DNA of 64,000 nucleotides from Flammula alnicola (GCA_015499995.1 JADNRV010000003.1:310001-374000), one strand, 5' to 3'; positions 12,216 through 24,118 are shown, counted from the stretch's first letter. A program made the numbers and translations. The notes: generated from the letters alone by a model not told the origin.

Positions 12216-12506
12216 TCGGCGGCGATTGTTCCACACATATTTTATTGCTACTATTTTTGTTCTCCAGGAAATTTGTATGGATGTCTGTATACGATGGATA
12301 CTCTTAGTTAATCTGTATATACTTTTTATGGGACTAGACTATATCCCCTGGCAAGTGGCCGTCGACTCATCCGAGTCATCACGTGAGTCATGCTGGGTTG
12401 ACTCGGGCCCGCTCTTCTGTCACTTTGAGAGGCTATCTCTTATAATCCCTAAATACTGCGACAGCAGTTGTCTAGCCATTTCCAATCCACGTATCTCTAA
12501 AAGCAA

Positions 12507-14000
12507 ATGTCTGCAAACTCGGACATCCCAATTCTCTCTTTCCCTGCGATTTTACGCAATCCAGGGCTCAATAACCGGTATGCTCATCTTCGTGGTACTC
12601 CAACATCAGCCAGGGCTCTCAAGCAGCAGCCAGCACCGACATCCTTTAAGAAGCAAAGAGACCAAAACGAAGGCAAGCGCTGGATGCGGCGCAAGGATAA
12701 TGGTCAGCACTTTGGTTGCCCCCTGAGCGCTTAATTATCCTTTCCGACCCTTACTGGTTACCCCTCTAGCCCACTTTGTTGGCAATCCACACGTCGTAGC
12801 TGCAACCAAGAGAGACTACTCCCTGCCCCCACCGCAAACACGATCTACGTTCCCCGAGCCTCTGCCTCCTTATCTTCCGCGCAATGTGAAGCTCCCCACG
12901 ATCCCTACTCTACCGGTAACCGACCCAGGAACGGCCAACGCGGGCCGCTTTTCTCTGAGCTTGAAAGGCATGCGACGGGACTTGCGCAGAGCAGGTGGCA
13001 GGGCCGAAGGTCTTGTACGGGACGTGGAGTCTGAAATGGTCCAGTGGTTAACTCTCGGTGGGACGGTACTTACCCCGGACGCAACAGCTGATGGAGAAGG
13101 CGGCTTCCAGACGCAAGGAACACCAATTGGAAGCACAGGAATGATTTTCGAAGTTTCTAGGACACCACTGCAGCTGGTATGGCGCATAACGGATGACTCT
13201 TTTGCAAGATATGTCGTACACTGTTGTGCTCGTTATCATGAAATTGTCAGCTTCAGTGAGTGAAATACCATCTTCAACCTTTTTATTCGATATATGACCT
13301 TCTCTGCCAAGGCAAAGGGACCTCGGAACAACGCCTGACCTATCTTCTGCGTCCTAATGTTACCCGACCAGATCATAGAGCCCCTGCAGCTTTGGAGACA
13401 CCGCCAGTAACTGATATCGACTATTCTTCGAATCCGGAAACAGACGACAATATCGACTCTGACTTCATATCAGACCACGATATGGAATCAGACATAGAGC
13501 TAGATCACAGCACTAGCCATCTTCCAGCAATAGACGAATCGCCTAATATGTCCTCATTGGTCTCTCTCCCAGCCGTGGACGAAGAAACCTGGTCCCACAT
13601 CGAAGGAGAAGGAACAGGTGGCGAATCTGACGCGGACGAATTCGAATCAGGTTCGGAATTCGGCAGTGCTCTAGGAGCCAGTGTCGACTTCCTCCAAACT
13701 CGTCTGGAAACCCTTTCTCTCGAATCTCCTTCAGCGCCTGCAATCTTGGAATCCCAAATCCTTCCTTCAACACAAAGGGAGGCGGACCCAGACAACACAT
13801 TGACCGAAATCCGACCTCATCCATTGCACGGCGGTCCCTCTCCTCGGCGCCGTGACTGGACATCAGCGCGCTCGTCGTCTTCTCCTTCCCGTTCGCCTGC
13901 AAGGGCACGGGCATCCAGGCGTCGTCATAATGGCAAGAAAAGAGTATTGGCCACCGGACTCCAAAGCGGAAGGAGTTTTTATGAATATTTATTCATGTAA
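12507..14000 (+). CDS. R3H domain protein with R3H-associated N-terminal domain
   Basis: Three exons (12507-12702, 12770-13255, 13312-14000) give 456 aa with exact frame closure. The N-terminal half matches the fungal R3H-associated domain: FVGNPHVVAATKRDY, then FPEPLPPYLPRNVKLP, then RFSLSLKGMRRDLRRAG. The end of exon 2 encodes the R3H core FARYVVHCCARYHEIVSFS, whose Arg-x3-His spacing is the single-stranded nucleic-acid-binding signature. The remainder is acidic, then Ser/Arg-rich (SARSSSSPSRSPARARASRR), and probably disordered. Expected role: RNA or single-stranded DNA binding in nucleus or cytosol; the precise process is not known. It lies about 290 bp downstream of the chitin synthase on the same strand, with its own promoter. 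Confidence 0.85.
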
Positions 14001-14549
14001 GTTACTGGAGATGTGGGTAGTAAGTAGTGGCCATGTGACGGGTCAAATATGCATGTAAGATAGTCGTGTCCATTTGTCTCCAATATCCATCCTTTCTGTA
14101 CGTATTTTTGCGACTTCAACGTGTCGTAATAGTAGATGATTGTTGTTATATCTGAACAGGTCAATGAATTGTTCAAGAGAGAGATTGTCGAGTAATCGAG
14201 TTAGACAGTCTGAAATTTCGACTGCGGTGAACGGCATATACTTTATCTAAATAGGTCAACAGTGGTTTGTCACTAAGTATAACTGTCAAGGAGCTTACAT
14301 GCACGATCCCTCCATCAGTGCCGCTTTAGCAGCTTAGACTTGACCATGCCTTGCATTGAGTCGTTCAAAATACAAGAGAGTCCATTGGACAAAAAGGACT
14401 TGCAATCTGGACTGACCTTGAAGCAGTATGGCTGACTTCGGCTCACTACCCACGCATCCAAGAAATATGTCCGCCACCGGAACTATATCTCACCAGGCCA
14501 CGACTACGTACGGTCCCACATCCACCGCCGACTCCAAAGACTCTTCATC
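14001..14549. other. Intergenic, 549 bp
   Basis: Contains the 3' end of the R3H gene and the promoter of the first glycosyltransferase gene. Nothing else was recognised. Confidence 0.5.
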
Positions 14550-16317
14550 ATGTCCCTAGGGCGACTACAACATCTTATTCTTTTGACGTTTGTCCTCATT
14601 GGTGGATTTTACATACTGATGGATTTGGGGATGACCGTCAACCCTCTGAGTCTGTACCCCATAAATTTCGATATTCAAGTACTGCCGACCTCATATTCGC
14701 AAAGGTCCAATGGCTCTCGAGTAGAAACCGATGACCGGCTAGAGGCCCTTACCAATGGTGTTACCACCAAGCGATTTAGAGGTAAAGATTCATTTATATT
14801 TTGAACGAGTCAGACACATCACACATTAACGGAAATTATAGATAACCTTCGTAACGATACAAGTTACATCACTAGTTGGTCGAATGCTGGACTGAGTACG
14901 TGTGTTCGTCATTTTAAGAATGATTCGCAGAGAATGACTTCGGATTTGAATTTGAACCCTAGCTAATCAATTCATGAGCTATGTGCGTAGAGCTCGGACA
15001 TGATCGTGAATCGAAGTCTGATTTACATAGGTTAACATGATTTACCTCTCCACGCTCACGGATCGAATACCCATTATTCCTCCTTTCGCCCCGGACCACC
15101 ACATTTGTGAGCATTATCGGCAATGTTGTTATCAATAATGTTTTGATCCGTGACCTCGTTTAGCTGCCTCGGCAGGAATAATTCCATTTGGCGATATCTT
15201 CGATCTGGATTCTCTTCGAAATCAAATGCGGACGCCGATCCTGGAATGGCGAGATGTCAAAGAATTGCCTTCAGGTTCTTCCGAACCATATTCAACTTCT
15301 GAAGTAGAAGACTTAGGTTGCTGGACAACGCGCCCAGAAAGCGAAGGCGAACCGATTCGTGCAGAAAACGTTGTGCATCACCTCGGAGTAGATGTTTCGT
15401 ACACGAGAGTCCCTGTGCGTACCCGCTTACAGCCTTGGGATCGCGAAGAACTCCATGTCGTGCTCCCTCAACTTGCTGCTGTGACGTATCCTCGAAACCC
15501 TATAGTGAACGCAGAAGACTTGAATACGCTGGCTCCATCTCCACGGGGCCACTTTCTAAGACCTGACCAACATCTCACTTGTTTCGACACCTTGTACTAC
15601 GCGACCTCCGGCACAAAACCCTTTGAATGGCAATTTACCTGGTCTCCAGCCTGGCGAACCATTGGCCGTTATTTAACTTTCACGTATGGCATGAAGGAGC
15701 TTGGGAGAGATTATTTATTGCGGATGTTCCAGACCGAGGGCCTCTCTGAGGAGGTACCACCGGTCAGTACATTGTTTGTTCTTGCTTGTTGGCAGATATT
15801 AACCTGATTTTAATCCTTGAATCCCCAGTTTATCGCGGTACATATTCGTCGCGGGGATTTCTCTGCGTTTTGCTCCCATAGTGATCGCAGCCACGATGAT
15901 TGTTTCCCGCCTGTTTCTGCGTACGATAAGCGCGTCAAAGAAGTCCAAAGTGACCTAATCAGCGTACATAAACTTCCAGTATGGAATGTCGTCGTTACAT
16001 CAGGTGCGTTTTTATATCTCTCGGATGTCCCTTCCTTTGTTTTGCTTATAAAATATTCCGCACTTTCAGACGAAACATCACCCTCATTCTGGGCTGATGT
16101 GCGGAAACAAGGATGGTCTTACGTCAATCATACAGAAGAAAAAACACTCGAACGATACGGAGAATGGTATCCTCCATTGATTGATATGGTCATGCAGAGT
16201 TACGCTCTAGGGTTTGTGGGAACGGAGGACTCGACTTTCAGTTTGGTCGCTCGCAGAAGGATCGAAGATTGGAATGGCGGTGTGGCTAAGGACGTGAACG
16301 TACAAAAAGGCTACTAA
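14550..16317 (+). CDS. O-fucosyltransferase-like glycosyltransferase, tandem copy A
   Basis: Seven exons (14550-14781, 14842-14895, 14963-14982, 15031-15106, 15164-15762, 15829-16003, 16070-16317) give 467 aa and close in frame. A short cytosolic tail and one signal anchor (HLILLTFVLIGGFYILMDL) predict a type II Golgi or ER protein. Motifs of the GDP-fucose protein O-fucosyltransferase superfamily: NQFMSYVNMIYL and IPIIPPFAPDHH near the N-terminus, FIAVHIRRGDF (nucleotide-sugar-binding arginines, exon 6) and GTEDSTFSLVARRR near the C-terminus. It has three relatives in the window: copy B directly downstream, a broken copy C, and copy D at 50.9-52.6 kb. The donor sugar is inferred from the superfamily, not shown. 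Confidence 0.8.
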
Positions 16318-16701
16318 GTCATATACAATACTCAGATATTGTATTGTATAGAGTTTTTAATAAGTTTTTATCAGTTCATACTCTAGCGTATTGATACAAA
16401 AGACGTAACAAGAGGCTTGTGCACTGAAATGCCACAACAGGGATATGTAGTAATATCCGGCTGCTGTGATATCGAATTCAGAGCCTGAGGATCAAGTTGT
16501 ACAAATTGATCGGGTGAAGGAATACCAACTACAGATTGACTACAGAATGAATGTCAGTAACAAGAAATTGAATTATAGCGTGGCGCTGAAGTACAAAAGC
16601 GTGATCGGAACGAGAGATAATATAAGGATACGTCGTCTGAGATCAGGCATAAGTAGGCTCGGCACAAGCCCCGGCGGCAGGGTTCGAACTAGCATGATGT
16701 C

Positions 16702-18526
16702 ATGAACACAGTTCCTGCCTTTCTTCTTCAATTTGCTCCTAGATACCCTTCAATTGGCATGGCTCTTGGTAGAACCAGAACGTTCTTCCTAGTTTTTCTT
16801 ATTTTGGTTGGCGCAGTCGCTATCCTGCCGTATGCGGGGTTTATATGGCCTGTCCTGGACTCCCTAAAACACTTCACACTCGCACCTTCGCCAGCTCCCA
16901 CATGCACCGATGTTCGAGTGACTACCGAACAGTTGCCTCACGCACTCCTTGGATCACCTACAGCTAGATTTAGAGGCGAGAACTTCCTTTTATCTTGCTT
17001 CAAGTTGATTCAAGTTGAAGGACTACCATAACAGATAACATTCGGAATGATTCAAGCTATATCACCAGTTGGTCCAGTGCAGGATATAGTGCGTATATGC
17101 ATCGGTTTATATTTGTATAATTATTCGTACTCACGCCATCTTAAACTTCAGGTAATCAATTCATGAGTTATGTGAGTGGAGAGAGATTCAGTAGTATACG
17201 TAGCATCTGTAACTGATGTTTCTTCTAATTAGGTCAACATGATTTACCTTGGTACAATCACAAATCGAATACCCATTATCCCTCCATTTGCGCCTAGCCA
17301 CCACATACGTGAGCATATCTGATATGTTTTGTGATTGACTTCTGATGTCATGTTGTTCATCTAGCGCGCTCTGCAGGAATCGTTCCATTTGGTGACATAT
17401 TTGATTTGGATTACATGCGCAAGGAGCTTCGCGCCCCCGTTCTCGAATGGCGAGATGTCAAAGAACTTCCTTTGCGCTCTTCCAAGGAACCATATTCTAC
17501 CCGGGAAGTCGAAGACATAGGCTGCTGGACAACGACCAAAGACAGCCAAAACACTGGGACACAGTCGGAAACTGTCGTGCAGCATCTCGGCCTAGACGTC
17601 TCTTACACCAAGATTCCGCTATTCACTCGTTTTCCAAGTTCCAAGCCGGATGAAATCCATGTCGTGTTCCCTCAAGTGGCTGCCGTGATATATCCAGAAG
17701 ATCCCCTTGTAGAGCCGGACAAGTTGAAAAATCTCCAACCATCTCCGAAGGGTCATCAAAGAACACCTGATGCTCATCTCTCATGTTTTGACTCATTATA
17801 TTATGCGACATCAGGTGCAAAAGATTGGGAGTGGCAGAAATCCTGGTCACCAGCCTGGCAAAACATCGGTCGATATTTACCATTTACGCAGACTCTGAAG
17901 CAACTCGGACGCGCCTATATTTCGAGGGCGTTCCAATTTTCGGGTTCCTTGGACAACCTGCCACCGGTAGCTTCACTTCCTTCCACTTGAATCTCGGCGA
18001 GAAGGCTGATCTTGCTATTGTTTCGCAGTTTATTGCGGTGCACATTCGTCGCGGGGACTTTATTGACTTCATTGGCCGATGCCCACTCGTAAATGGCATG
18101 CGGACCAACTGCTTCACCCCTCTTTCTGTGTATGCAAAGCACGTCGATGTTATCAAGGGAAAATGGGTAACCAAGAGTAATCTTACTATATCAAACGTTA
18201 TTGTCATGTCGGGTATGAATTCATTGTCATGTCCTCCATCCACCCAGCTTTGTATTGACAAATTTTTCTGATTTCCAGATGAACAATCCCCCGCATTCTG
18301 GGATGATGTACAGAACCATGGATGGTCGTTTATCAACCACACACGAGAAGAAACTGTTGAGAACTTCGGAGAATGGTTTCCTCCAATTATCGATACAGTC
18401 ATCCAGAGTTTCGCCGTCGGGTTGATAGGTACTAAGGGTTCAACTTTTAGCTTGGTTGGTGAGAGGAGGGTTAAAGATTGGAATGGCGGGTTTACTAGTG
18501 AAGTGGACATAGGGACTAGCCAATAA
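16702..18526 (+). CDS. O-fucosyltransferase-like glycosyltransferase, tandem copy B
   Basis: Starts 385 bp after copy A and has the same exon plan: signal-anchor exon, tiny exon ending NQFMSY, long central exon (from about 17364), HIRRGDF exon (about 18029-18211) and a last exon to 18526. The protein is about 490 aa with an anchor FFLVFLILVGAVAILPYAGF. Catalytic-region motifs are kept: IPIIPPFAPSHH, LSCFDSLYYATSGA and FIAVHIRRGDF. In the C-terminal motif the GTEDSTFS of copies A and D reads GTKGSTFS, so two conserved acidic residues are replaced. It may therefore differ in substrate or activity. An alternative start is the internal Met in front of ALGRTRTFFLV, which would shorten the cytosolic tail. 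Confidence 0.78.
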
Positions 18527-19414
18527 GTTGAGCATGCTCCTCGTGCAGTACCTTAAGTTTTACGTACTGTTTTAATTAATTTTACTCTATATTATGTATT
18601 TGCACAGACGAAAGGAACGGATAAGAAGGAATGGAGGGCGTACATTGAGAATGATTGAGGAACATGAGAACATCTGTGTCGTCAGTCAACTTTCGGGGCC
18701 GGCCCGCTTACCGTCGATTGGGTCCGAGGCAAAAATTAGATTCAACCAAGCCCTTCTCTTCGTCCCATCCAAGTCCCATCTTTCACCAACCATGGTCTTT
18801 CTTCTGTCCGAAACCAAGTACTTTTTCACTGCCAAGTGACATAGGTCTAAGTTGGAATACTAGATCTTTTGGCGCGATGTTATTGAACCAAACTGTCCCG
18901 AGTAAGTAACAAGATATCGATATCTCGCAGACTCAGCTCATTCCTCGGCGGTCCTTAGTGAATTAGTTCTTGCTAGTTGGGACCTGAATTTTCTATACAT
19001 GCAGAAGAGTCAGATTTTCCACTGGAGAAGGGGGGTGATCATGGGTGCCATCGCAAAGTAAGGTCCTTCGTTGATGTGCTTTCCCTGTCAGGTTGCTTGA
19101 CTTCAACATGCATCAGATTGGCTGAATGTCTTGAATGATGGGCCATCTCTCCGACCTAAATATCGCTTATTTTTTCTTTACTTTGGATCTGTTGCTCTCT
19201 TGTTGCTCTCTAGCACGGAGGTTGGGATGCGTCATGCGAGAAACAGGGCCTGGTTGCGATGAATGCATTGGATTATTGAACAAGAGCTCGAGAGATCTTG
19301 TCTGGTAATGGATCTGCATATCTGGAAGGTTGGACGTGCTATAAGGCTTACCTGAGATTTGTCTGGCCTCTCCACTGTTAAAAACTTCGGTTCCGCTTCC
19401 CCACCAGCCTATGC
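18527..19414. other. Intergenic, about 890 bp between copy B and the broken copy C
   Basis: No intact gene. The missing first exon of copy C would be expected here but I could not align it convincingly. Confidence 0.4.
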
Positions 19415-20095
19415 GTCGACGAACTACCACGGGCGTTCCTAGGAGCTCCTACTAAAGCGATTCAGAGGTGAGTCCGATCATATTGGATGCCGTGCAGCAC
19501 TTGGACCACTGACTCAGAAGTAATATAGACAATCTTCGGAACGACTCTAGCTATATCACTGGATGGTCAGGTGGAGGATTTAGTACGTGGATCTTTCGCT
19601 TTGGATCATATTCTTACTGACCAAAACTTCATAATCCCAGCTAACGAACTCACGAACTATGTGCTTAAATCTTGGCCTTGAGCATTCTGCACCTTGCTTG
19701 AATTTTGCTTAGGTCAGTTTTTCTATATGTCTGCCCTACCTGTTCATCAGTTTATAGCTCTGCACATTCGCCGTGCAGACTTTTCTGGCCAATGTCACTC
19801 GCACGAGGGCGGAAGCTGCTTCCCTCCTCTTTCTGCATATGGGAGGCATGTTAAAGATACCAAAATCATAATGGAGCTGACAATCAAACGTGATCTTTCC
19901 GTGTCCAATGTTATCGTGATGTCAGGTGGGTTTTGGTCGACGTTTCCTTCCTCTTTAATATCACTAAACTTTGTTGTTGTGCAGAGGAAGCATCGCTCTT
20001 ATTCTGGGATGATGTGAATAACCAGGGATGGCTGTTCGTCAACCACGCACAAGAGTGCAGGATTGGAATGGAATGGCGGTGCGACTAGAGAAGTT
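19415..20095 (+). pseudogene. Broken O-fucosyltransferase-like gene (copy C)
   Basis: Fragments of the same gene as copies A and B occur in the right order. First comes an exon-1 tail reading ELPRAFLGAPTK with one extra A, which shifts the frame in front of the conserved RFRG splice site (about 19456). Then an exon encoding DNLRNDSSYITGWSGGGF (about 19528-19582). Then the tiny exon as TNELTNY instead of TNQFMSY. Then the HIRR exon (about 19750-19925), where RRGDF has become RRADF. The two exons encoding NMIYL through the large central domain are missing between about 19664 and 19712. A further deletion of about 120 bp in the last exon removes the GTEDSTFS motif and joins NHAQE to the RIEDWNGG-equivalent. 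These lesions make a functional product very unlikely. Confidence 0.8.
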
Positions 20096-20820
20096 AATAT
20101 CCACCTTATCAGAAGTGTTGCACTGGAGGTTTTTACGTAGGTCACGATGATAGATCTTCAATACTGTTTTATCCTATATCATATTCACCAATAATCGGCT
20201 CTCGATGACTAGAGGATCACGCAAATTTGAACACCATTCACTTGGGAGCGACGTACTGTATGCAGTACGGTGAATGGTCCTTTTACATCAACTGAGGATG
20301 CCTGGGTTCTGGACAGCCTGGGGATTCTATGGCCTTCTGCACAAGCCATCATAAGCCATCATCGAGTCGGCAGATGATTCGAGTTAGGTCGAAGTGTTCA
20401 CTCCGCCTCGCCTCGCCTCGCGTTGGCGGCAACAGGAGGCCGCAGATCAACCGGGAGGCGGTACCTTGTTTGTTGTTTGGATCGGAAGATGGACGGCCGT
20501 GAGATAAGGAGACAAAGAGATGCGAAATTTCCATTTCAGCCAGGCCACTCTCTAAATGGAGGCTCAAGACGCCGCGAACGAAGTGAGCAGGCGCAGAATT
20601 GAGCAGGGGCTTTGTAAGCCGCGCGAAGAACTCCGTCCCCAAACTCATCACCCTTCACCTTTCTGACAGCTTCGGTGGTCTGTGCACCTCGATTAAAAGC
20701 TGTCGAAGAAAGGGAAGGATTTCATTCATTCCCTTTCTTCCTTCCCCCATAACCTCTCGGCGACTCAGTCGCCCATTTTTTCGAAATCTCAGTCCCTTTG
20801 TTCATTTATTCCCTTAAAAC
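20096..20820. other. Region between pseudogene and DIRS element, with a fragment of a TIR element
   Basis: Holds a hairpin at about 20231-20277 (arms ACCATTCAC / GTGAATGGT around a GTACTG-CAGTAC core) and a transposon-end fragment at about 20380-20434, annotated separately. The last 130 bp before 20821 are pyrimidine-rich and probably the 5' leader of the DIRS-like element. The element's left terminus could not be located. Confidence 0.45.
20380..20434 (-). repeat. Solo end of the TIR element family found complete at 46704-47862
   Basis: Read on the reverse strand from 20434, this segment gives TGTTGCCGCC, then repeats of GAGGC, then GGAGTGAACACTTCGA. That matches the first 50 or so bases of the element at 46704, with one GAGGC unit fewer. 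No second end was found at the expected distance, so this is a truncated copy. Confidence 0.65.
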
Positions 20821-22113
20821 ATGACTTCAATCGCTCCTCCTGGCATCCCTGGGAAACCGGATGCTCCCTTACCAACAAACTCCTCTTTCCCCGCTCCGAA
20901 AACTTTATCTGAACAGACAGCCGTCAACGAATTAATTTCCGCCGCAAATACACTTCTCCAAGAACGACGTGATCAGAACGAGGAAAACGTCCCTAATAAT
21001 CACCCGCTTTTTAATAAAAATTTTTCATCTCCTTCCCGCGCTGTCACCCCCACTCCTTCATTGTCAAAACCCACTAACTTACAAATTTTATCTGCTATTC
21101 AAACCGTCTCTCCCAATTCCAGAACCCTCATCCGTAATGCCCTCGTCGCTGAAGCGGAAGCTTCCAAGGAAGCCAACGCAGAAGAGACTCCCAGAACCAA
21201 GCTTCTTTTTACCGCGGAAAGCGAGATACCTTCTTCTTCTTATACCAATTGTAATTATACTCCCCACCCTTTCATCGAAGATCTAGCCACAGCCGGTCGT
21301 TATCACATACCGTTATCTTTATTCACATCAAAATCCACTGACAAGTTCATCGACGAACTCACGGTCACACGCAAATCCACCATTTGCTCCGACGGCAAGA
21401 AACGCCTCCTTTTGGACACCAAGGAATTTCCGTCGGAACACGGCCTCACATACGGAGAATGGCATGAGGCGTGGATACGTTATTCCTATTTTCTCCGACC
21501 GCTCGTTGACGACATTGTTTTTGCTCGATGGGAGAATCATTATACTTTCCTCTCCGGGCAGCCCAACCTCGAGGACAACTTCCCAGCTATCCTTCGCTTC
21601 GACATCGAAATGCGCAGCGCTTACGCCGCCAAACGAGAACAATTCAACGAAGCGAAGTATTTAGCTCGCTTTGAGGCTATCAAGTTCGAAGTCCTCAAAG
21701 AGTCCATTCAATCTGCTACCAATAACCGCCGAGGCGGCGGCAGTATCCCTTCATCTTCACGTCACCATCCATATCGGTCTGACGATCGAGATAAGCGCCC
21801 AGATTCAGGGTCCAACTCCTTTCGATCTAGCTCCGGCAGCGGCTCCAGCAACGCTCCCACCTGCATCATTTGCCAAAGAGAGCACCGCGTCAACTTCTGC
21901 TCGGAAGAGAAAACGAAGGAAGGAAAACAAACGTACGCCAAATGGAACTCGGGAGACAAACGAATGGCCCGTCGAAGCGACAACAAGATTATCTGCATCC
22001 CTTTCAACGTCAACCGTGACTCCTGCAGAAAATCTCACTCAGACTACCTCCACATCTGTTCATTCTGCGGCGCTTCTGATCACGGCGCTCTCTCCCGCAA
22101 ATGTGTCGGTTGA
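20821..22113 (+). CDS. DIRS-like element ORF1, Gag-like protein with zinc knuckles
   Basis: 430 aa, no intron. The N-terminus is Pro/Ser/Thr-rich and probably disordered. The centre holds a Trp/Tyr/Arg-rich segment (YGEWHEAWIRYSYFLRPLVD) of the kind found in fungal DIRS Gag proteins. The C-terminus has a Cys/His-rich region: CIICQREHRVNFC, then CIPFNVNRDSCRKSHSDYLHICSFCGASDHG, which would fold as nucleic-acid-binding zinc fingers. Its 3' end overlaps the reverse transcriptase frame by more than 400 nt, a typical DIRS arrangement. The start is the first ATG after a pyrimidine-rich leader. Confidence 0.75.
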   Translation: MTSIAPPGIPGKPDAPLPTNSSFPAPKTLSEQTAVNELISAANTLLQERRDQNEENVPNNHPLFNKNFSSPSRAVTPTPSLSKPTNLQILSAIQTVSPNSRTLIRNALVAEAEASKEANAEETPRTKLLFTAESEIPSSSYTNCNYTPHPFIEDLATAGRYHIPLSLFTSKSTDKFIDELTVTRKSTICSDGKKRLLLDTKEFPSEHGLTYGEWHEAWIRYSYFLRPLVDDIVFARWENHYTFLSGQPNLEDNFPAILRFDIEMRSAYAAKREQFNEAKYLARFEAIKFEVLKESIQSATNNRRGGGSIPSSSRHHPYRSDDRDKRPDSGSNSFRSSSGSGSSNAPTCIICQREHRVNFCSEEKTKEGKQTYAKWNSGDKRMARRSDNKIICIPFNVNRDSCRKSHSDYLHICSFCGASDHGALSRKCVG

Positions 22114-24118
22114 TTCACTATCCCTTCCCATCATTCAAGCGCCAAACATATCACGCGCTGAGTTATCACCCTCTTCTCTCAATTTCGATCACTCAGTTAT
22201 TCACGATCCATCGCACAAACCATATCTCGATCACTTGCAGTTATCCCCATCATTTTACGATCAAGACCCCGATTATTCCAAAATTCGTACGCCTTATTCA
22301 CCAAACGCGTTCAAAGATTATCTCGAACAAGCCGGCATCACCAATCGCTACCCAGAACTCTACTTCAAGCTTTCGCATGGTTTCCCTCTCGGAGATTTAC
22401 CCGAGCTATCATCATCATTCACTCCCGGCAATCTCTCATCAGCTGAACCTTACGACGACATTATCCAAGCTTATATCACAGACGAAATCAATCTCGGCCG
22501 TCTCTCGGGCCCATTTTCAAAGTCAGAACTCGAATCGAAAATCGGCTATTTCAGATCTTCACCCATTCAAGTCGTGGTCAAACCTGGAGGTCCAGGAAAA
22601 CCCGACAAATACCGCTGCTGTCGCAATTTATCTTTCAAAGGGGAGGCCGGTCACTCTGTCAATGACGATATCGATTCCGATGATTATCCTACAAAATGGT
22701 GGACAGCTTCTGACTGCGCCAACATCGTGAGTTTTCACATTCTTATTTCAATTTCAATCTCGATTTTTCACGAGGAATCGATCACGGACGCACTTTGCGA
22801 CATACGGGGATCGGCGCTTATGTCGATCTCTGTGGTTGTTTGAATTGCACGTGAGAGATTTCACACAACATTTTCAACATTTCACACGACATGTCCAACG
22901 AGACTGAACATATCTGCGTAGGTGGCCAGCGCACCTCCAGGAGCTCAAGCGAGTACTCTGGATGTGGAGGGCGCCTATCGCACGATCCCTGTCGCTCCGC
23001 ACCACAAAAAATATGTCGTCGTTCAATACAAGAACAATTTTTATATCGATCACAACGTCCCTTTTGGTTTAGCTTCCGCTTCTGGTCTTCAAGGCGAGGT
23101 AGCGGACGCGATCATCGACATATGGCATAGTCTGGGCATTTGGCCAGCCATAAAATGGGTTGATGATTTTGTCATTTTTCGTTTCCCTTCAGCAAATGGC
23201 AATTTTCACGATACGCATTCAGATTTTCACTATGACTACGATCTCTCCCTTTTAAAATCGGTTATCGCACCGCTTCAGGTACCTTGGCATTTAACCAAGG
23301 GACAAGACTTCCATCACATTTTCTCATATGTGGGATTCCAATGGGACCTTTCTTCTAAAAGGGTTTTCCTTACCTCCGAGAAACGTCTTAAACATAGCGC
23401 TAAAACGTCCGACTTTATTCAGCGCGCATCAAACCACCGCTTCACCAAGAACGAGATCGAATCTCTTCTAGGTTCTCTTTCACATATTTCTTTCGTCTAC
23501 CGTCACGGCAGATCCTACTTGCGGCCGATTATCGAATGGATCAAAACCTTTCCGAACAATTTCACACCTCGATTCACCGTTCCCTCAGTTATCACCGCCG
23601 TCAAATGGTGGCACCATATCCTCCAAAACGATTCGTTTTCCCATTCACTCCTTCCTCCTCCTCCCGTTACCGACCTCGATATATGGGTCGACGCTTCTAC
23701 GTCTTGGGGCATCGGCATTCTTTTCAACAATCACTGGGACGCCTGGAAGACGAACGTAGAATGGAAAGCACCTGGGAGGGATATCGGGTGGCTGGAAGGC
23801 GTCGCTGTTGAGCTCGTTATCATTATCCTTCACTTATCTGGTTTTCGAAACACCAACATTCTTATCCGAAGCGACAACGAGGGCGTAATCGGTGCATTCA
23901 CAAAAGGCTCATCACGCAATCGATGGACCAACGACTCAATCCAACGTTCTGAAGTCCTTTTCGAGGCAATCAATATTACCATTACCATGCAGTACGTCGA
24001 GACCGCTATCAATTTGGCGGATCCCATTTCACGCGGCATTCTTCCTCCTCTCGAAAATCGTATATCTTTACTGTACAATGTCCCTCTGCCCATCCGTCAA
24101 TTCTTCACTCATGCATAA
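21671..24118 (+). CDS. DIRS-like element ORF2, reverse transcriptase / RNase H (one intron)
   Basis: Two exons (21671-22726 and 22922-24118) joined by a 195-bp phase-0 intron, GTGAGT...GTAG, give up to 750 aa. The true start may lie anywhere from 21671 to about 22150, because the first part overlaps ORF1 in another frame. Reverse transcriptase motifs: FRSSPIQVVVKPG and KYRCCRNLSFKG (fingers), STLDVEGAYRTIPVAP (first catalytic Asp), VPFGLASASGLQG, and KWVDDFVIF (catalytic DD, with V in the place of the common Y/F-x). RNase H follows with IWVDASTSWGIG, EGVAVELVIIILHLS and RSDNEGVIGAF, giving the acidic residues. The C-terminus overlaps the recombinase start by about 40 nt. All expected catalytic residues are present. 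Confidence 0.8.

Noticed and set aside
16660..16705. tRNA-like sequence (GGGTTCGAACTAG near 16680)
   Set aside because: Resembles a B box, but no A box and no foldable acceptor or anticodon arms are present at the required spacing.
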